A DNA stretch of 64,000 bases from Orenia metallireducens (GCF_003001995.1 NZ_PVNB01000011.1:46039-110038), one strand, 5' to 3'. Shown: positions 7,707 to 17,253, numbered from the stretch's first letter. A program made the numbers and translations. The notes: generated from the letters alone by a model not told the origin.

Positions 7707-9185
7707 ATGTACTATCCAGCTAAGGAAGAATTCTTAAAGCTAAGTGAAGATGCCAATATAATTCCTGTCTATAAAGAGATAGTTGCTGATATGGAGACTC
7801 CAGTATCTGCTTTTAAGAAATTGAAGGGGGAGGGTTACTCTTATCTACTAGAAAGTGTAGAACAGGGGCAGAAGATAGGGCGCTATTCCTTTATTGGGAT
7901 TGATTATCATGCAATAGTCAGCTCCAAGGATGGTCAATTAGTAGTAAAGGATAGCTCTGGCAAGATATTAAAGAGTAAAGATACAGAGAATCCACTCCAA
8001 GATTTGAAGGATATTTTATCTAAGTATCAATCGGTAGAGGTTGAAGGCTTGCCCTTATTTTATGGTGGTGCTGTAGGTTATTTAGGTTATGATGTTGTGA
8101 AATATTTTGAAAATATCCCTCAAGATAATGAGGATGATCTGGTTTTACCAGAGATGAACTTTATCTTAAGTGATACCTTAGTAATCTTTGACCACCTACA
8201 TCACAGTATCAAAGTAGTTACTAATGTTAAAGTAAGTGATAACCTTGAAAGTGACTATAGATTAGCTAAAGAGAAGATCGATAAGATAATTACTAAGCTA
8301 GATACCCCATTAAAGGAAGAGAGTAGATCAGAAGTTAAAGAAAAAAAATTAAAGTTTAAATCTAATATCAGTAAAGAAGAGTTTATGAAGAATGTAGAGA
8401 AAGCTAAAGATTATATTAGAGAAGGGGATATCTTTCAGGTGGTTTTATCACAGAGGTTAGAGGTTCCTATAACTGCAGGGTCCTTTGATATCTATCGCCA
8501 GCTAAGAAGGGTCAATCCTTCCCCTTATATGTACTATTTAGACTTTGTAGATTTTGAGATTGTTGGTTCATCACCAGAGCTTCTAGTAAGGGTAGAGGAT
8601 GGAGTTATTGAGAATAGACCGATTGCTGGAACACGCAAGAGAGGTAAAGACAGTCAAGAGGATAGAGAGCTAGCTCAAGATTTATTAGGTGATGAGAAGG
8701 AGCGGGCAGAGCATATTATGCTAGTTGATCTAGGACGTAATGATATTGGAAAGGTTAGCGAGTATGGGAGTGTAGAGGTAAGTAGATTAATGGAGATTGA
8801 GTACTATTCCCATGTAATGCATATCGTCTCTGATGTTCAAGGTAAGCTAAAAAATGATGAGGATATCTATTCTGGTTTACAGTCTTGTTTTCCAGCTGGA
8901 ACCTTATCAGGTGCTCCTAAGATTAGGGCAATGGAGATTATTGATGAGTTAGAGAATACTAGAAGAGGACCTTATGGAGGAAGTATTGGTTACTTTGGTT
9001 ATTCTGGGAATCTAGATAGCTGTATTACGATTAGGACTATGGTTATTAAAGATAAGAAGGCATATGTTCAGGCAGGTGCTGGTATTGTCGCAGATTCTGA
9101 CCCAGAATTTGAATATCAAGAGACCTTAAATAAAGCACAGGCATTATTGGAAGCGGTAAGATTGGCTGAAGGGGGTGTCTATTAA
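7707..9185 (+). CDS. trpE: Anthranilate synthase component I
   Basis: 492 residues. The N-terminal half has GRYSFIGID, and the chorismate-binding half has GDIFQVVLSQR, SSPELLV, RPIAGTRKRG, HIMLVDLGRND and the C-terminal FPAGTLSGAPKIRAMEIID and AGAGIVADS motifs. It converts chorismate to anthranilate using ammonia supplied by TrpG. The ATG at 7707 has an AAGAAGGTG ribosome site. The stop codon overlaps the trpG start by one base. Transcription is expected to be under TRAP attenuation. Confidence 0.97.
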   Translation: MYYPAKEEFLKLSEDANIIPVYKEIVADMETPVSAFKKLKGEGYSYLLESVEQGQKIGRYSFIGIDYHAIVSSKDGQLVVKDSSGKILKSKDTENPLQDLKDILSKYQSVEVEGLPLFYGGAVGYLGYDVVKYFENIPQDNEDDLVLPEMNFILSDTLVIFDHLHHSIKVVTNVKVSDNLESDYRLAKEKIDKIITKLDTPLKEESRSEVKEKKLKFKSNISKEEFMKNVEKAKDYIREGDIFQVVLSQRLEVPITAGSFDIYRQLRRVNPSPYMYYLDFVDFEIVGSSPELLVRVEDGVIENRPIAGTRKRGKDSQEDRELAQDLLGDEKERAEHIMLVDLGRNDIGKVSEYGSVEVSRLMEIEYYSHVMHIVSDVQGKLKNDEDIYSGLQSCFPAGTLSGAPKIRAMEIIDELENTRRGPYGGSIGYFGYSGNLDSCITIRTMVIKDKKAYVQAGAGIVADSDPEFEYQETLNKAQALLEAVRLAEGGVY

Positions 9186-9760
9186 TGATTTTAGTGATCG
9201 ATAATTATGATTCCTTTACTTATAACTTGGTACAGTTAATTGGAGAGATGGACCATGAGATTGAAGTTATAAGAAATGACAAGGTTAGTGTGGATAGGAT
9301 TAGAGAGCTAGCACCTAACAAGATAATTATCTCACCAGGACCAGGTAGACCAGAGGATGCAGGGATATCTTTAGATTTAGTTAAAGAGTTGTCAGGAGAG
9401 ATACCGATTTTAGGAATTTGCTTAGGTCACCAGACTATGGGGGCAGCCTTTGGAGCTAAGATAATCAAAGCACCAGAACTAATTCATGGGAAGGTATCTA
9501 AGATAATTAATAAAGATAAAGGTATTTTAGCAGGAATAGGTGATTTTGAAGCAACTCGTTATCATTCTTTAATTATTGACCGGGGTACTTTAACTAATAA
9601 CTTTGAAATTACTGCTGAGACTGAAGATGGAATAATCATGGCAATTGAGAATCAAGAGAAGGGTTTATATGGACTACAGTTCCATCCTGAATCGATAATG
9701 AGTAAGACAGGTAAGGAGATTGTTAATAATTTTTTAGCGGTGAAGAGTGAAGAGATTTGA
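9185..9760 (+). CDS. trpG: Anthranilate synthase glutamine amidotransferase component II
   Basis: 191 residues, class I glutamine amidotransferase. It opens with IDNYDSFTYNL, has SPGPGRPEDAG, the nucleophile loop GICLGHQ (Cys near residue 79) and the His-Glu pair in QFHPES near residue 160. It supplies ammonia to TrpE. Starting within the trpE stop codon suggests balanced translation. In Bacillus the equivalent gene (pabA) lies outside the trp operon and also serves folate synthesis; here it is inside, so a shared role in folate synthesis is possible but not shown. Confidence 0.95.
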   Translation: MILVIDNYDSFTYNLVQLIGEMDHEIEVIRNDKVSVDRIRELAPNKIIISPGPGRPEDAGISLDLVKELSGEIPILGICLGHQTMGAAFGAKIIKAPELIHGKVSKIINKDKGILAGIGDFEATRYHSLIIDRGTLTNNFEITAETEDGIIMAIENQEKGLYGLQFHPESIMSKTGKEIVNNFLAVKSEEI

Positions 9761-9830
9761 TAACCATTGTCAGTTGTTTTGTTTTTTTACTAGTTATCCG
9801 TCACTAATAACTTGTTACTGAACTTAAAAG

Positions 9831-9854
9831 GAGGATGAGCAGAGATGAGAAGAG
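9831..9854 (+). promoter_or_regulatory. (G/T)AG cluster over the trpD ribosome site and start codon
   Basis: GAG triplets start at 9831, 9837, 9842, 9847 and 9852; the last four are in exact 5-base steps. They cover the GGAGG ribosome site, the ATG (9845) and the first codons. The 5-base period cannot come from codon structure. TRAP binding here would hide the trpD start. Confidence 0.65.
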
Positions 9855-10870
9855 TGATTAATCAGGTGATAAATGGAGAAGATTTATCAATTGAGGAGAG
9901 TAGAGAGACGATGGAAGCTATTATGAGTGGTGAAGCTACTGAAGCTCAGATAGCCAGTTTTATTACAGCTTTGAGAATGAAGGGTGAGACCATTGAAGAG
10001 ATAACAGGGGCAGCCTTGGTGATGAGAGAGAAGTCCTCTAAAATAGAGACTAATCAAGAAGTATTAGTAGATGTCTGTGGTACTGGTGGGGATAAGCTGA
10101 ATACTTTTAATATCTCAACTACTACAGCCTTTGTGGTGGCAGCAGCAGGTGTAGCTGTGGCTAAGCATGGTAACCGTTCAGTCTCTAGTAAGAGTGGGAG
10201 TGCTGATTTGTTAGAGAAATTAGGGGTCAATCTCAATCTTTCGCCAGCTCAAGTAGGAAGTTGCATTGATGAGATTGGGATAGGATTTATGTATGCCCCC
10301 GTCTTCCATCAAGCAATGAAGTATGCTATTGGACCAAGAAAAGAGATAGGAGCAAGGACTATCTTTAATCTTTTAGGACCTTTGACCAATCCTGCTCAGG
10401 CAGAAGTACAGTTATTAGGAGTTTATAGTCCCGAATTAACAGAACCAATTGCTTATGTATTGAAGAACTTAGGTGTTAAGTCAGCCTTTGTAGTCCATGG
10501 AATGCTTGGTTTAGATGAATTATCAACGGTAGGAGAGACTAAGATTAGTCAGCTTAAAGACGAAGAAGTAAAGACTTATAATCTCCATCCAACAGATTTG
10601 GGGCTAGAAGAAACTACTATAGAGGAGTTAGCAGGAGGAAATCCTGAAGAGAATGCTAAGATTACTTTAGATATTCTCAAGGGCAAGGTTGATAAGAAGA
10701 GGGATATTGTAATCTTAAATGCAGCAGCAGCTTTAGTAGCAGCAGATAAAGCTGAGGGTCTAGCTGAAGGAATAGAGTTGGCTGCTAAAATAATAGATGA
10801 AGGTTTGGCTTTGAAGAAGTTAGAGGAGCTAGTGGATGTAACTAACCGATTGGCTAAGGAGGTAAGCTAA
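9845..10870 (+). CDS. trpD: Anthranilate phosphoribosyltransferase
   Basis: 341 residues. The PRPP-binding motif CGTGGDKLNTFNIST lies near residues 78-92, followed by AKHGNRSVSSKSGSADLLEKLG and GPLTNPA, all typical of TrpD. It joins anthranilate to phosphoribosyl pyrophosphate. An 84-base gap separates it from trpG and contains a fragment resembling the dispersed GTCACT-type hairpins. The start region is covered by (G/T)AG triplets, so translation may be TRAP-sensitive separately from attenuation. Confidence 0.96.
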   Translation: MRRVINQVINGEDLSIEESRETMEAIMSGEATEAQIASFITALRMKGETIEEITGAALVMREKSSKIETNQEVLVDVCGTGGDKLNTFNISTTTAFVVAAAGVAVAKHGNRSVSSKSGSADLLEKLGVNLNLSPAQVGSCIDEIGIGFMYAPVFHQAMKYAIGPRKEIGARTIFNLLGPLTNPAQAEVQLLGVYSPELTEPIAYVLKNLGVKSAFVVHGMLGLDELSTVGETKISQLKDEEVKTYNLHPTDLGLEETTIEELAGGNPEENAKITLDILKGKVDKKRDIVILNAAAALVAADKAEGLAEGIELAAKIIDEGLALKKLEELVDVTNRLAKEVS

Positions 10871-10871
10871 A

Positions 10872-11642
10872 TTGATTTTAGATAAGATAGTTGAACATAA
10901 AAAATTAGAAGTAGAGCAGCAGAAACAAGAAGTTAGTTTAGCAGAGTTAAAGCAGAAGATTGAGACTTTGGAACATACTAGAGATTTTAAAGGTGCTTTA
11001 GAGGCTGAGGGAATGAGCCTGATTGCTGAAATTAAGAAGGCTTCACCATCTAAAGGGGTAATACGGGAAGATTTTAATCCTATTGCTATAGCTAAAGAGT
11101 ATCAACAGGCAGGGGCTAAAGCATTATCGGTCTTAACTGATGAAAAGTTTTTTCAAGGAAAATTAGACTATTTAACTGGGGTAAAAGCAGAGGTTGATTT
11201 ACCTTTGTTAAGAAAAGACTTTATCATTGATCCTTATCAGATTTATCAAGCTAGAGCCTGTGGTGCTGATGCTATCTTATTGATTGTAGCTATTTTAAGT
11301 AAAGAGCAATTAAAGGATTATTTAGCTTTAGCAAAATCTCTAGGATTGGGTGTTCTGGTAGAGGTTCATAATAGAAAGGAATTGACCCTTGTTTTACAGG
11401 AAGATTGTGATATAATTGGAATTAATAATCGAGATTTGAGGGTCTTTGAGGTTGACTTAGCGACAACTTTAGGGTTAAAAAGATCGATTCCTAAAGATAA
11501 GGTAGTCATCAGTGAAAGTGGGATTAAGAATAGAAATGATGTAGAACTGCTGGCTGACCATGGGATTGATGGTATTCTAGTAGGAGAGGCACTGATGAGA
11601 AGTACTAATATCTCTACTAAGATAGGTGAGCTAGTAGGATGA
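10872..11642 (+). CDS. trpC: Indole-3-glycerol phosphate synthase
   Basis: 256 residues, TIM barrel. Visible family motifs are EIKKASPSKG, LTDEKFFQG, LRKDFIID, VEVHN, IGINNRDL, ISESGI and VGEALMR. It closes carboxyphenylamino-deoxyribulose phosphate to indole-3-glycerol phosphate. The start is TTG at 10872, one base after the trpD stop, with AAGGAGG inside the end of trpD. The stop overlaps the trpF start by four bases. Confidence 0.96.
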   Translation: MILDKIVEHKKLEVEQQKQEVSLAELKQKIETLEHTRDFKGALEAEGMSLIAEIKKASPSKGVIREDFNPIAIAKEYQQAGAKALSVLTDEKFFQGKLDYLTGVKAEVDLPLLRKDFIIDPYQIYQARACGADAILLIVAILSKEQLKDYLALAKSLGLGVLVEVHNRKELTLVLQEDCDIIGINNRDLRVFEVDLATTLGLKRSIPKDKVVISESGIKNRNDVELLADHGIDGILVGEALMRSTNISTKIGELVG

Positions 11643-12244
11643 CAAAAGTTAAAATCTGTGGGATTACTAATTTAGATGATGCTAAAGTGGCTGTTGAATA
11701 TGGGGCAGATTATTTAGGCTTTATCTTTGCTAAGAGTCCTAGAAAGGTCAGTCCTTATAAGGTAAAGGAGATTATTGAGCAGTTACCAGAGGATGTTAAG
11801 AAGGTAGGGGTCTTTGCCAATCAGTCTTTAGAAGAGATAGCAGAGGTAATTAGTAGCTGTTCCTTAGATTATTTGCAGCTTCATGGTGATGAGAGTCCAG
11901 AATATTGTCAGGAGTTTAACATACCAGTTATTAAGGTTTTTAGAGTCAAAGATGAAAGCTATTTAGAGCAGTTAAAGGAGTATCAGGTTGATAAATATCT
12001 ACTTGATACCTACCATCCTAATAAGCTGGGGGGAGTAGGTAAAACCTTTAATTGGGAGCTTGCTAAACTGGCTAAAGAATATGGAGAAATTATCATTGCT
12101 GGTGGTTTAAATCCTGCCAATGTCAAGCAAGCAATAGACTCAGTCAATCCTTATGGAGTAGATGTTAGTAGTGGAGTTGAAGCCCAAGCTGGAATTAAAG
12201 ATAAGAAGAGATTAGAAGAGTTTATTAGAAGAGTAAAGAAGTAA
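11639..12244 (+). CDS. trpF: Phosphoribosylanthranilate isomerase
   Basis: 201 residues, small TIM barrel. It has KICGIT at the start (catalytic Cys), GADYLGFIFAKSPR, LQLHGDE, the LLDT region with GGVGKTFNW, and IIAGGLNPANV and VDVSSGVE for phosphate binding. It isomerises phosphoribosylanthranilate by an Amadori rearrangement. The start overlaps the end of trpC (ATGA). About 100 bases of spacer follow before trpB. Confidence 0.95.
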   Translation: MTKVKICGITNLDDAKVAVEYGADYLGFIFAKSPRKVSPYKVKEIIEQLPEDVKKVGVFANQSLEEIAEVISSCSLDYLQLHGDESPEYCQEFNIPVIKVFRVKDESYLEQLKEYQVDKYLLDTYHPNKLGGVGKTFNWELAKLAKEYGEIIIAGGLNPANVKQAIDSVNPYGVDVSSGVEAQAGIKDKKRLEEFIRRVKK

Positions 12245-12329
12245 GAGTGTGTAGTATGAGTGTGATTTCAAAATAAAACTTTAGATTTGTATTTTAACCC
12301 TCACACAGACACTTATAATAAAAAATAAT

Positions 12330-12372
12330 TAGAGGAGATGAGAAGAGATGAGTGTAGAGTTAAAGAGAAGAG
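12330..12372 (+). promoter_or_regulatory. (G/T)AG array over the trpB start
   Basis: Triplets start at 12330 (TAG), 12335, 12340, 12345, 12350, 12355 (TAG), 12365 and 12370: eight of nine positions in a strict 5-base register. The array runs through the GGAG ribosome site, the ATG at 12348 and the first eight codons. Since codons have a 3-base period, a 5-base period across the coding start points to RNA-level selection, most simply TRAP binding. Confidence 0.75.
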
Positions 12373-13541
12373 GTCAATTTGGTGAATTTGGTGGTAAGTA
12401 TGTACCAGAGTTGGTGATTTCGGCTTTAGATGAGCTAGATGAGGCTTATGCTAAGTATAAGGATGACCCAGAATTTCAAGAGGAATTGGACTATTATTTA
12501 AAGCATTATGTAGGGCGAGCTAATCCATTATATTATGCAGAACTTTTGACTAAAAAATTAGGTGGCGCAAAGGTCTATTTAAAACGTGAAGACCTGAATC
12601 ATACTGGGGCACATAAGATTAATAATGCCTTAGGTCAGGTTTTATTGGCTAAACGGATGGGTAAGAAGAGAATTATAGCTGAAACAGGGGCAGGACAGCA
12701 TGGTGTAGCTACGGCTACTGTAGCAGCAATGTTTGGTATGGAATGTGAAGTCTTTATGGGAGCAGAGGATGTAGAGCGTCAAGCCCTGAATGTATTTAGG
12801 ATGAAACTCTTAGGTGCTAAGGTAACTCCAGTGACAGAAGGGACAGCTACTCTAAGTGATGCTATAGATGTTGCCTTTAGAAACTGGGTAGAGAGAATAG
12901 AAGATACCTTCTATTTATTTGGTACAGCAGCAGGTCCTCATCCTTATCCTACAATCGTAAGGGATTTTCAAGCAATAATTGGTCAAGAAGTTAAAGAGCA
13001 GATTTTAGAAGCAGAGGATAGGTTACCTGATTATTTAGTGGCTTGTGTTGGTGGAGGAAGTAATGCTATTGGTTTGTTCTATCCATTTGTTGAAGATAAG
13101 GATGTTAAGATGATTGGTGTAGAGGCAGCTGGACATGGTGTAGATACTGATAAGCATGCTGCTACCTTAACCAAAGGTACTAAAGGTATCATTCATGGTG
13201 TTAAGACCTATGTCTTACAGGATGAATATGGTCAGATTCTTCCAGCATATTCTATTTCCGCAGGGTTAGATTACCCAGGTGTTGGTCCTGAACATAGTTA
13301 TCTTAGAGATATTAATCGAGCTGAGTATGTCTCAGTTACTGATCAAGAGGCTTTAGAAGCTTTTCAGTTATTGTCTGAATTAGAAGGAATTATTCCAGCT
13401 TTAGAAAGCTCTCATGCTGTAGCTTATACTTTAAAGTTGGCAAAAGAACTTAAAGAGGATCAGATTATAGTTGTCAACCTCTCTGGTCGTGGTGACAAAG
13501 ATGTATATACTGTAGCAGATAATTTAGGAATTGAGTTATAG
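12348..13541 (+). CDS. trpB: Tryptophan synthase beta chain (canonical copy)
   Basis: 397 residues, PLP enzyme joining indole and serine. It has [19 protein letters not shown] with the PLP lysine, [14 protein letters not shown] with the catalytic glutamate, [18 protein letters not shown], the phosphate loop [10 protein letters not shown], and HSYL and SGRGDKD near the end, all canonical for the TrpA-partnered TrpB1 class. A second, diverged trpB lies 1 kb downstream. The start is embedded in a (G/T)AG array. Confidence 0.96.
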   Translation: MSVELKRRGQFGEFGGKYVPELVISALDELDEAYAKYKDDPEFQEELDYYLKHYVGRANPLYYAELLTKKLGGAKVYLKREDLNHTGAHKINNALGQVLLAKRMGKKRIIAETGAGQHGVATATVAAMFGMECEVFMGAEDVERQALNVFRMKLLGAKVTPVTEGTATLSDAIDVAFRNWVERIEDTFYLFGTAAGPHPYPTIVRDFQAIIGQEVKEQILEAEDRLPDYLVACVGGGSNAIGLFYPFVEDKDVKMIGVEAAGHGVDTDKHAATLTKGTKGIIHGVKTYVLQDEYGQILPAYSISAGLDYPGVGPEHSYLRDINRAEYVSVTDQEALEAFQLLSELEGIIPALESSHAVAYTLKLAKELKEDQIIVVNLSGRGDKDVYTVADNLGIEL

Positions 13542-13548
13542 ATGTGTA

Positions 13549-14235
13549 ATGGAAATTAAATATGAATCAGTTGTTCCCTGGGGTAGAACCTTTGAGGAAT
13601 ATGTAGATATGTTTAATTTAACTGAGGTAGATTTGGATAAATCTATCCTAGGCTGTGGAGATGGTCCAGCAAGCTTTAATTATACTATGAAAGAAAAAGG
13701 GAAAGAAATAATATCAATTGACCCTATATATCAGTTTACTAATGACGATATTGCAAAGCGAATTGATGAAACCTACCAAGATGTTATCGAGCAGACTGAA
13801 CAGAATAAGGATAAATTTATTTGGACTACAATAAAAGATGTAGAAGATTTAGGTAGGATTAGAATGTCGGCAATGGAAAAATTCTTAGCAGATTATGATC
13901 TAGGAAAGCAAGAAAATAGATATCTTTATGCGATGCTACCAAATCTGCCCTTTGAAGATAAGCAATTTGATTTAGCATTATCATCACATTTTCTATTCTT
14001 ATATACTGATAATCTATCTCTGGAATTTCATATAGAAGCAATAGATGAGATGCTACGTGTAGCAAGAGAGGTTAGGATATTTCCTTTGTTAGATTTAAAT
14101 GGGGTAAGATCATTATATGTAGATGAAGTTATCAATAAATATAGTGAAATAGGTTATTCTGTTAATGAAGTTATAGTAGATTATGAGTTCCAAAAAGGTG
14201 GAAATACAATGTTAAAGATGGCTCAGAAGAGATAA
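13549..14235 (+). CDS. Class I SAM-dependent methyltransferase of unknown substrate
   Basis: 228 residues. Motif I (ILGCGDGPASF, near residues 34-44) and the following acidic ISIDP, plus LPFEDKQFDLALSSHFLF (motif IV region), show a Rossmann-type methyltransferase. The ATG is 7 bases after the trpB stop with no clear ribosome site, suggesting coupled translation. This family is widespread and uncharacterised as far as I know. Lying between two trpB copies it is probably cotranscribed, but a role in tryptophan metabolism is only a guess. Confidence 0.75.
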   Translation: MEIKYESVVPWGRTFEEYVDMFNLTEVDLDKSILGCGDGPASFNYTMKEKGKEIISIDPIYQFTNDDIAKRIDETYQDVIEQTEQNKDKFIWTTIKDVEDLGRIRMSAMEKFLADYDLGKQENRYLYAMLPNLPFEDKQFDLALSSHFLFLYTDNLSLEFHIEAIDEMLRVAREVRIFPLLDLNGVRSLYVDEVINKYSEIGYSVNEVIVDYEFQKGGNTMLKMAQKR

Positions 14236-14537
14236 GAGAACCATAGTATTTAATTATTTGTTATGATGGGGTTTAATTTATTGGAAGATAATCTTGATTT
14301 TTTAATGTAGATGATTATAGAGCGAAATTTTGATATGGCGTTGTATAGAGATATTAAGACAGTAATGAGTAATGAGTGACAAGTGATGAGAAGAGCTTCT
14401 TACTCGTTATCTGTCACTCGTCACTGATTACTAAAGTGTCGCTATATAACTATTATGTCTCACTTTAGAATTGAATATCTACAATTAAAACTAACACAAT
14501 ATATTAACTTAAAATCAAAATAAGGAGATGAGAAGAG
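14236..14537 (+). other. Intergenic region with a long imperfect hairpin inside the trp operon
   Basis: About 300 bases between the methyltransferase and the second trpB. Bases 14361-14432 form a long imperfect hairpin (AGTAATGAGTAATGAGTGAC pairing with the GTCACTCGTCACTGATTACT arm), flanked on the right by the reverse complement of an ATATAGCGACACTT motif at 14434-14447. No reading frame is seen. Confidence 0.6.
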
Positions 14538-14549
14538 ATGAGTGCAGAG
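14525..14549 (+). promoter_or_regulatory. (G/T)AG cluster over the second trpB start
   Basis: GAG triplets at 14525, 14530, 14535 and 14540 in exact 5-base steps; 14545 has decayed to CAG, with a GAG at 14547. The block from the ribosome site through the first codons is nearly identical to that of the first trpB, so it was duplicated with the gene and has partly decayed. Confidence 0.6.
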
Positions 14550-15737
14550 TTAAAAGATAATGTTAAAGGATTATTTGGTGAATTTGGTGGTAAGTATGTT
14601 CCAGAATTGATTATTCCAGCTTTAGAAGAGCTAGAAGAGGCTTATGATAAATATAAGGATGACCCGGAATTTCAAGAGGAGTTTAACTATTATTTAAAAC
14701 AGTATGTAGGGCGAGCTAATCCATTATATTATGCAGAGCGTTTAACTAAAAAGCTAGGTGGAGCTAAGATTTACTTAAAGCGTGAAGACTTAAATCATAT
14801 GGGAGCCCATAAGATCAATAATGCTTTAGGTCAAGTTCTATTAGCTAAAAGAATGGGTAAAAAGAGAGTTATAGCTGAAACGGGAGCAGGGCAGCATGGT
14901 GTAGCAACAGCTACTGTAGCCGCAATGTTTGGTATGGAATGCGAAATTTTTATGGGAGCAGAGGATGTTAAGCGTCAAGCTTTAAATGTATTTAGAATGA
15001 AGTTGTTAGGTGCTAAAGTAACTTCAGTTACAGATGGTACTCAAACTCTAAGTGATGCAGTAGATGCTGCCTTAAGAAACTGGGTAGAGAGAATTGATGA
15101 TACCTTTTATCTATTAGGTTCTGCTGTAGGTCCACATCCATATCCAACAATAGTTCGTGATTTCCAATCAATGATTGGTGAAGAGGCTAAAGAGCAGATT
15201 CTTGAACAAGAAGGAAGATTACCTGATTATCTAGTAGCCTGTGTTGGTGGAGGAAGTAATGCTATAGGATTATTTTATCCATTTGTTGAAGATAAGGATG
15301 TCAAGATGATTGGTGTAGAGGCAGCGGGATTAGGTGTAGATACTGATAAGCATGCTGCAACGATGGCTAAAGGAAGAAAAGGTGTTATCCATGGTTTTAA
15401 GACCTATGTACTACAAGATGATAATGGTCAGATTATGCCAGTTCACTCTATCTCAGCAGGATTAGATTATCCAGGTGTAGGACCAGAACATAGTTATCTT
15501 AAGGATATTGGCAGAGCAGAATATGTATCAGTTACCGATGATGAAGCTGTCAATGCCTTCCAAGTATTATGTGAAAGTGAAGGAATCATTCCAGCTTTAG
15601 AGAGTTCTCATGCAATTGCCCATGTTCTAAAATTGGCTCCGGAATTAGATCAAGATCAAGTTATTATTATGAACCTATCTGGAAGAGGAGATAAGGATGT
15701 TTATACCTTAGCAGATAGATTAGGAGTAGAATTATAA
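14538..15737 (+). CDS. trpB: Tryptophan synthase beta chain, diverged second copy
   Basis: 399 residues and closely related to the upstream trpB, including its start region. The PLP lysine in [21 protein letters not shown] and [10 protein letters not shown] are kept. Three otherwise conserved positions differ: LNHTGAHK reads [17 protein letters not shown] reads SAVGPHPYP, and the GHGVDTDKH region reads GLGVDTDKH. These are close to the cofactor and indole channel, so activity or specificity may have shifted. It is the copy adjacent to trpA. Two beta genes could also serve TrpA-bound and free indole-salvage roles; the sequence does not decide. Confidence 0.9.
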   Translation: MSAELKDNVKGLFGEFGGKYVPELIIPALEELEEAYDKYKDDPEFQEEFNYYLKQYVGRANPLYYAERLTKKLGGAKIYLKREDLNHMGAHKINNALGQVLLAKRMGKKRVIAETGAGQHGVATATVAAMFGMECEIFMGAEDVKRQALNVFRMKLLGAKVTSVTDGTQTLSDAVDAALRNWVERIDDTFYLLGSAVGPHPYPTIVRDFQSMIGEEAKEQILEQEGRLPDYLVACVGGGSNAIGLFYPFVEDKDVKMIGVEAAGLGVDTDKHAATMAKGRKGVIHGFKTYVLQDDNGQIMPVHSISAGLDYPGVGPEHSYLKDIGRAEYVSVTDDEAVNAFQVLCESEGIIPALESSHAIAHVLKLAPELDQDQVIIMNLSGRGDKDVYTLADRLGVEL

Positions 15738-15777
15738 AGATTAAATAATAAAAATAATATGTAGGAGTTGACTTATA

Positions 15778-16581
15778 GTGAGTAGAATTGCTACTACTTT
15801 TGCTAGATTGCAGGATCAAGGACAACAAGCCTTTATTCCTTTTTTGATGACCGGTGACCCTACTTTAGAGTTAACTAAAGAGTTGGTCTTGGAGGCTGAA
15901 AGAAATGGAGCAGATATAATAGAGTTAGGGATTCCTTTTTCTAATCCTTTGGCAGATGGACCTACTATTCAAAGAGCAGGAAAGAGAAGTTTAGCCCATA
16001 GAACTAACTTAAAAGATATTTTTAAGTTAGTTAAAGAGATTAGAACTGAGAGTCAAATTCCAATAGTTTTAATGGGATACTTTAATTCTATCTTTAATTA
16101 TGGTTTAGAAAGACTAATCAACAGCTGTGAAGAGGTTGGTGTAGATGGTCTGATTATTCCTGACTTGCCGATGGGTGAAGATGAGGAATTAAGAGCTTTA
16201 AGTAATGAGGTAGATATTATTTCATTAGTAGCTTTAAATAGTTCTCCAAAGCGAATCAAAGAGTTAGCAGAGAATTCACAAGGATTTATCTATGCAGTGG
16301 CTACTTTAGGGACTACAGGAGAGAGAGGAGAGGTCTCTAAAGAGGTAAAGGCAAAAGTAGAAGAGATTAAATCTTTAACTTCTACCCCAGTAGCAGTTGG
16401 TTTTGGAATCTCTAAGCCAGAACATGTCAAAGAGGTTGCCTCCTTTGCAGATGGGGCTATTGTTGGTAGTGCTATTATTAAGAGGTTAGAGGATAATTTG
16501 GAATTACTTCCAGAGAGTGAAGCTGAGTTCATTAATAGTGTAGGGGAGATTGTTTCAACTTTGACTTCTCCTCTTAATTAA
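15778..16581 (+). CDS. trpA: Tryptophan synthase alpha chain
   Basis: 267 residues, TIM barrel that cleaves indole-3-glycerol phosphate to indole. Catalytic Glu is in IIELGIPFSNPLADGPTIQ (near residue 49) with the Asp of PLADG; also MGYFN, GLIIPDLP, LGTTGERG, VGFGIS and GAIVGSAI. The start is GTG at 15778 with AGGAG upstream. A terminator follows, so this is the last gene of the trp operon. Confidence 0.95.
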   Translation: MSRIATTFARLQDQGQQAFIPFLMTGDPTLELTKELVLEAERNGADIIELGIPFSNPLADGPTIQRAGKRSLAHRTNLKDIFKLVKEIRTESQIPIVLMGYFNSIFNYGLERLINSCEEVGVDGLIIPDLPMGEDEELRALSNEVDIISLVALNSSPKRIKELAENSQGFIYAVATLGTTGERGEVSKEVKAKVEEIKSLTSTPVAVGFGISKPEHVKEVASFADGAIVGSAIIKRLEDNLELLPESEAEFINSVGEIVSTLTSPLN

Positions 16582-16609
16582 TTAAAAGTCTAATTTACTT
16601 ATATTATTT

Positions 16610-16640
16610 AAAGGGTAGTCCAATTTGGATTACCCTTTTT
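16610..16640 (+). terminator. Terminator of the trp operon
   Basis: A 13-bp stem (16610-16622 with 16626-16638, one G-U pair), 3-base loop, ending in a run of Ts, 28 bases after trpA. Confidence 0.9.
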
Positions 16641-17253
16641 AATGAATTTTTATAATTAATATTGATTAATTATGCAGCTAAACTTCCGTAATTTGTATGT
16701 ATATTTTAGTATAAATTCTTTAAATTTAAAACCTGATTATATTGCTTTAATAATTGAGAATAATTTATAAATCTTTTGTTATAATTGAAATAATGATGAC
16801 GTAAGGGGCTTCTTTTGGATGAAATTGTCTTTGTAAGAAAGCTTATAACCAAGAGTAAAAATAGTTTTAATTATAAATAAAATCTGAAAATTTAATATAC
16901 TAAAGTTGCAATTTATTCATTTTGTGTTATAATAAGACCAGCATTTAAAAATAATGTTTATTTAAAATTTTTACATAATCGTTTTGAAATTATTAATTTG
17001 GTTTATAATAATAAAGTCAGGAAATATCAAATTGCCCTTTGACTTTAGTATAAATTAAAAATATCGGGGTAAATAACTAATATATAATAGATTACATCTA
17101 AAGAATAAAATCTCTTTGGTTTCTAATAAAATTAGATTAATTGAGGATTAGAGAGTAATAGTTTCATGCACTTAAATTTTTATTAAATTAAGTAGACTGA
17201 AATATTATTCATTGGGATAATTTCTATCCTTTAATTTAGTGAGGTGAAGAAGA
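16641..17253 (+). other. Long AT-rich intergenic region upstream of accD
   Basis: About 610 bases with no supported reading frame. It holds a probable promoter at 16906-16933. I looked for a FapR-type operator of fatty acid genes and did not find a convincing one. Confidence 0.5.
16906..16933 (+). promoter_or_regulatory. Probable promoter for accD-accA-pfkA-pyk
   Basis: TTGCAA at 16906-16911, a 16-base spacer and TATAAT at 16928-16933. It lies 320 bases before accD, which would give a long untranslated leader. Other TATAAT-like boxes occur in this AT-rich stretch but with poor spacing. Confidence 0.5.

Noticed and set aside
9893..9904. Extra GAG triplets inside trpD coding sequence
   Set aside because: They are explained by Glu and Arg codons and do not follow the 5-base spacing.
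15762..15785. TRAP site at the trpA start
   Set aside because: A few TAG/GAG triplets occur but with irregular spacing.
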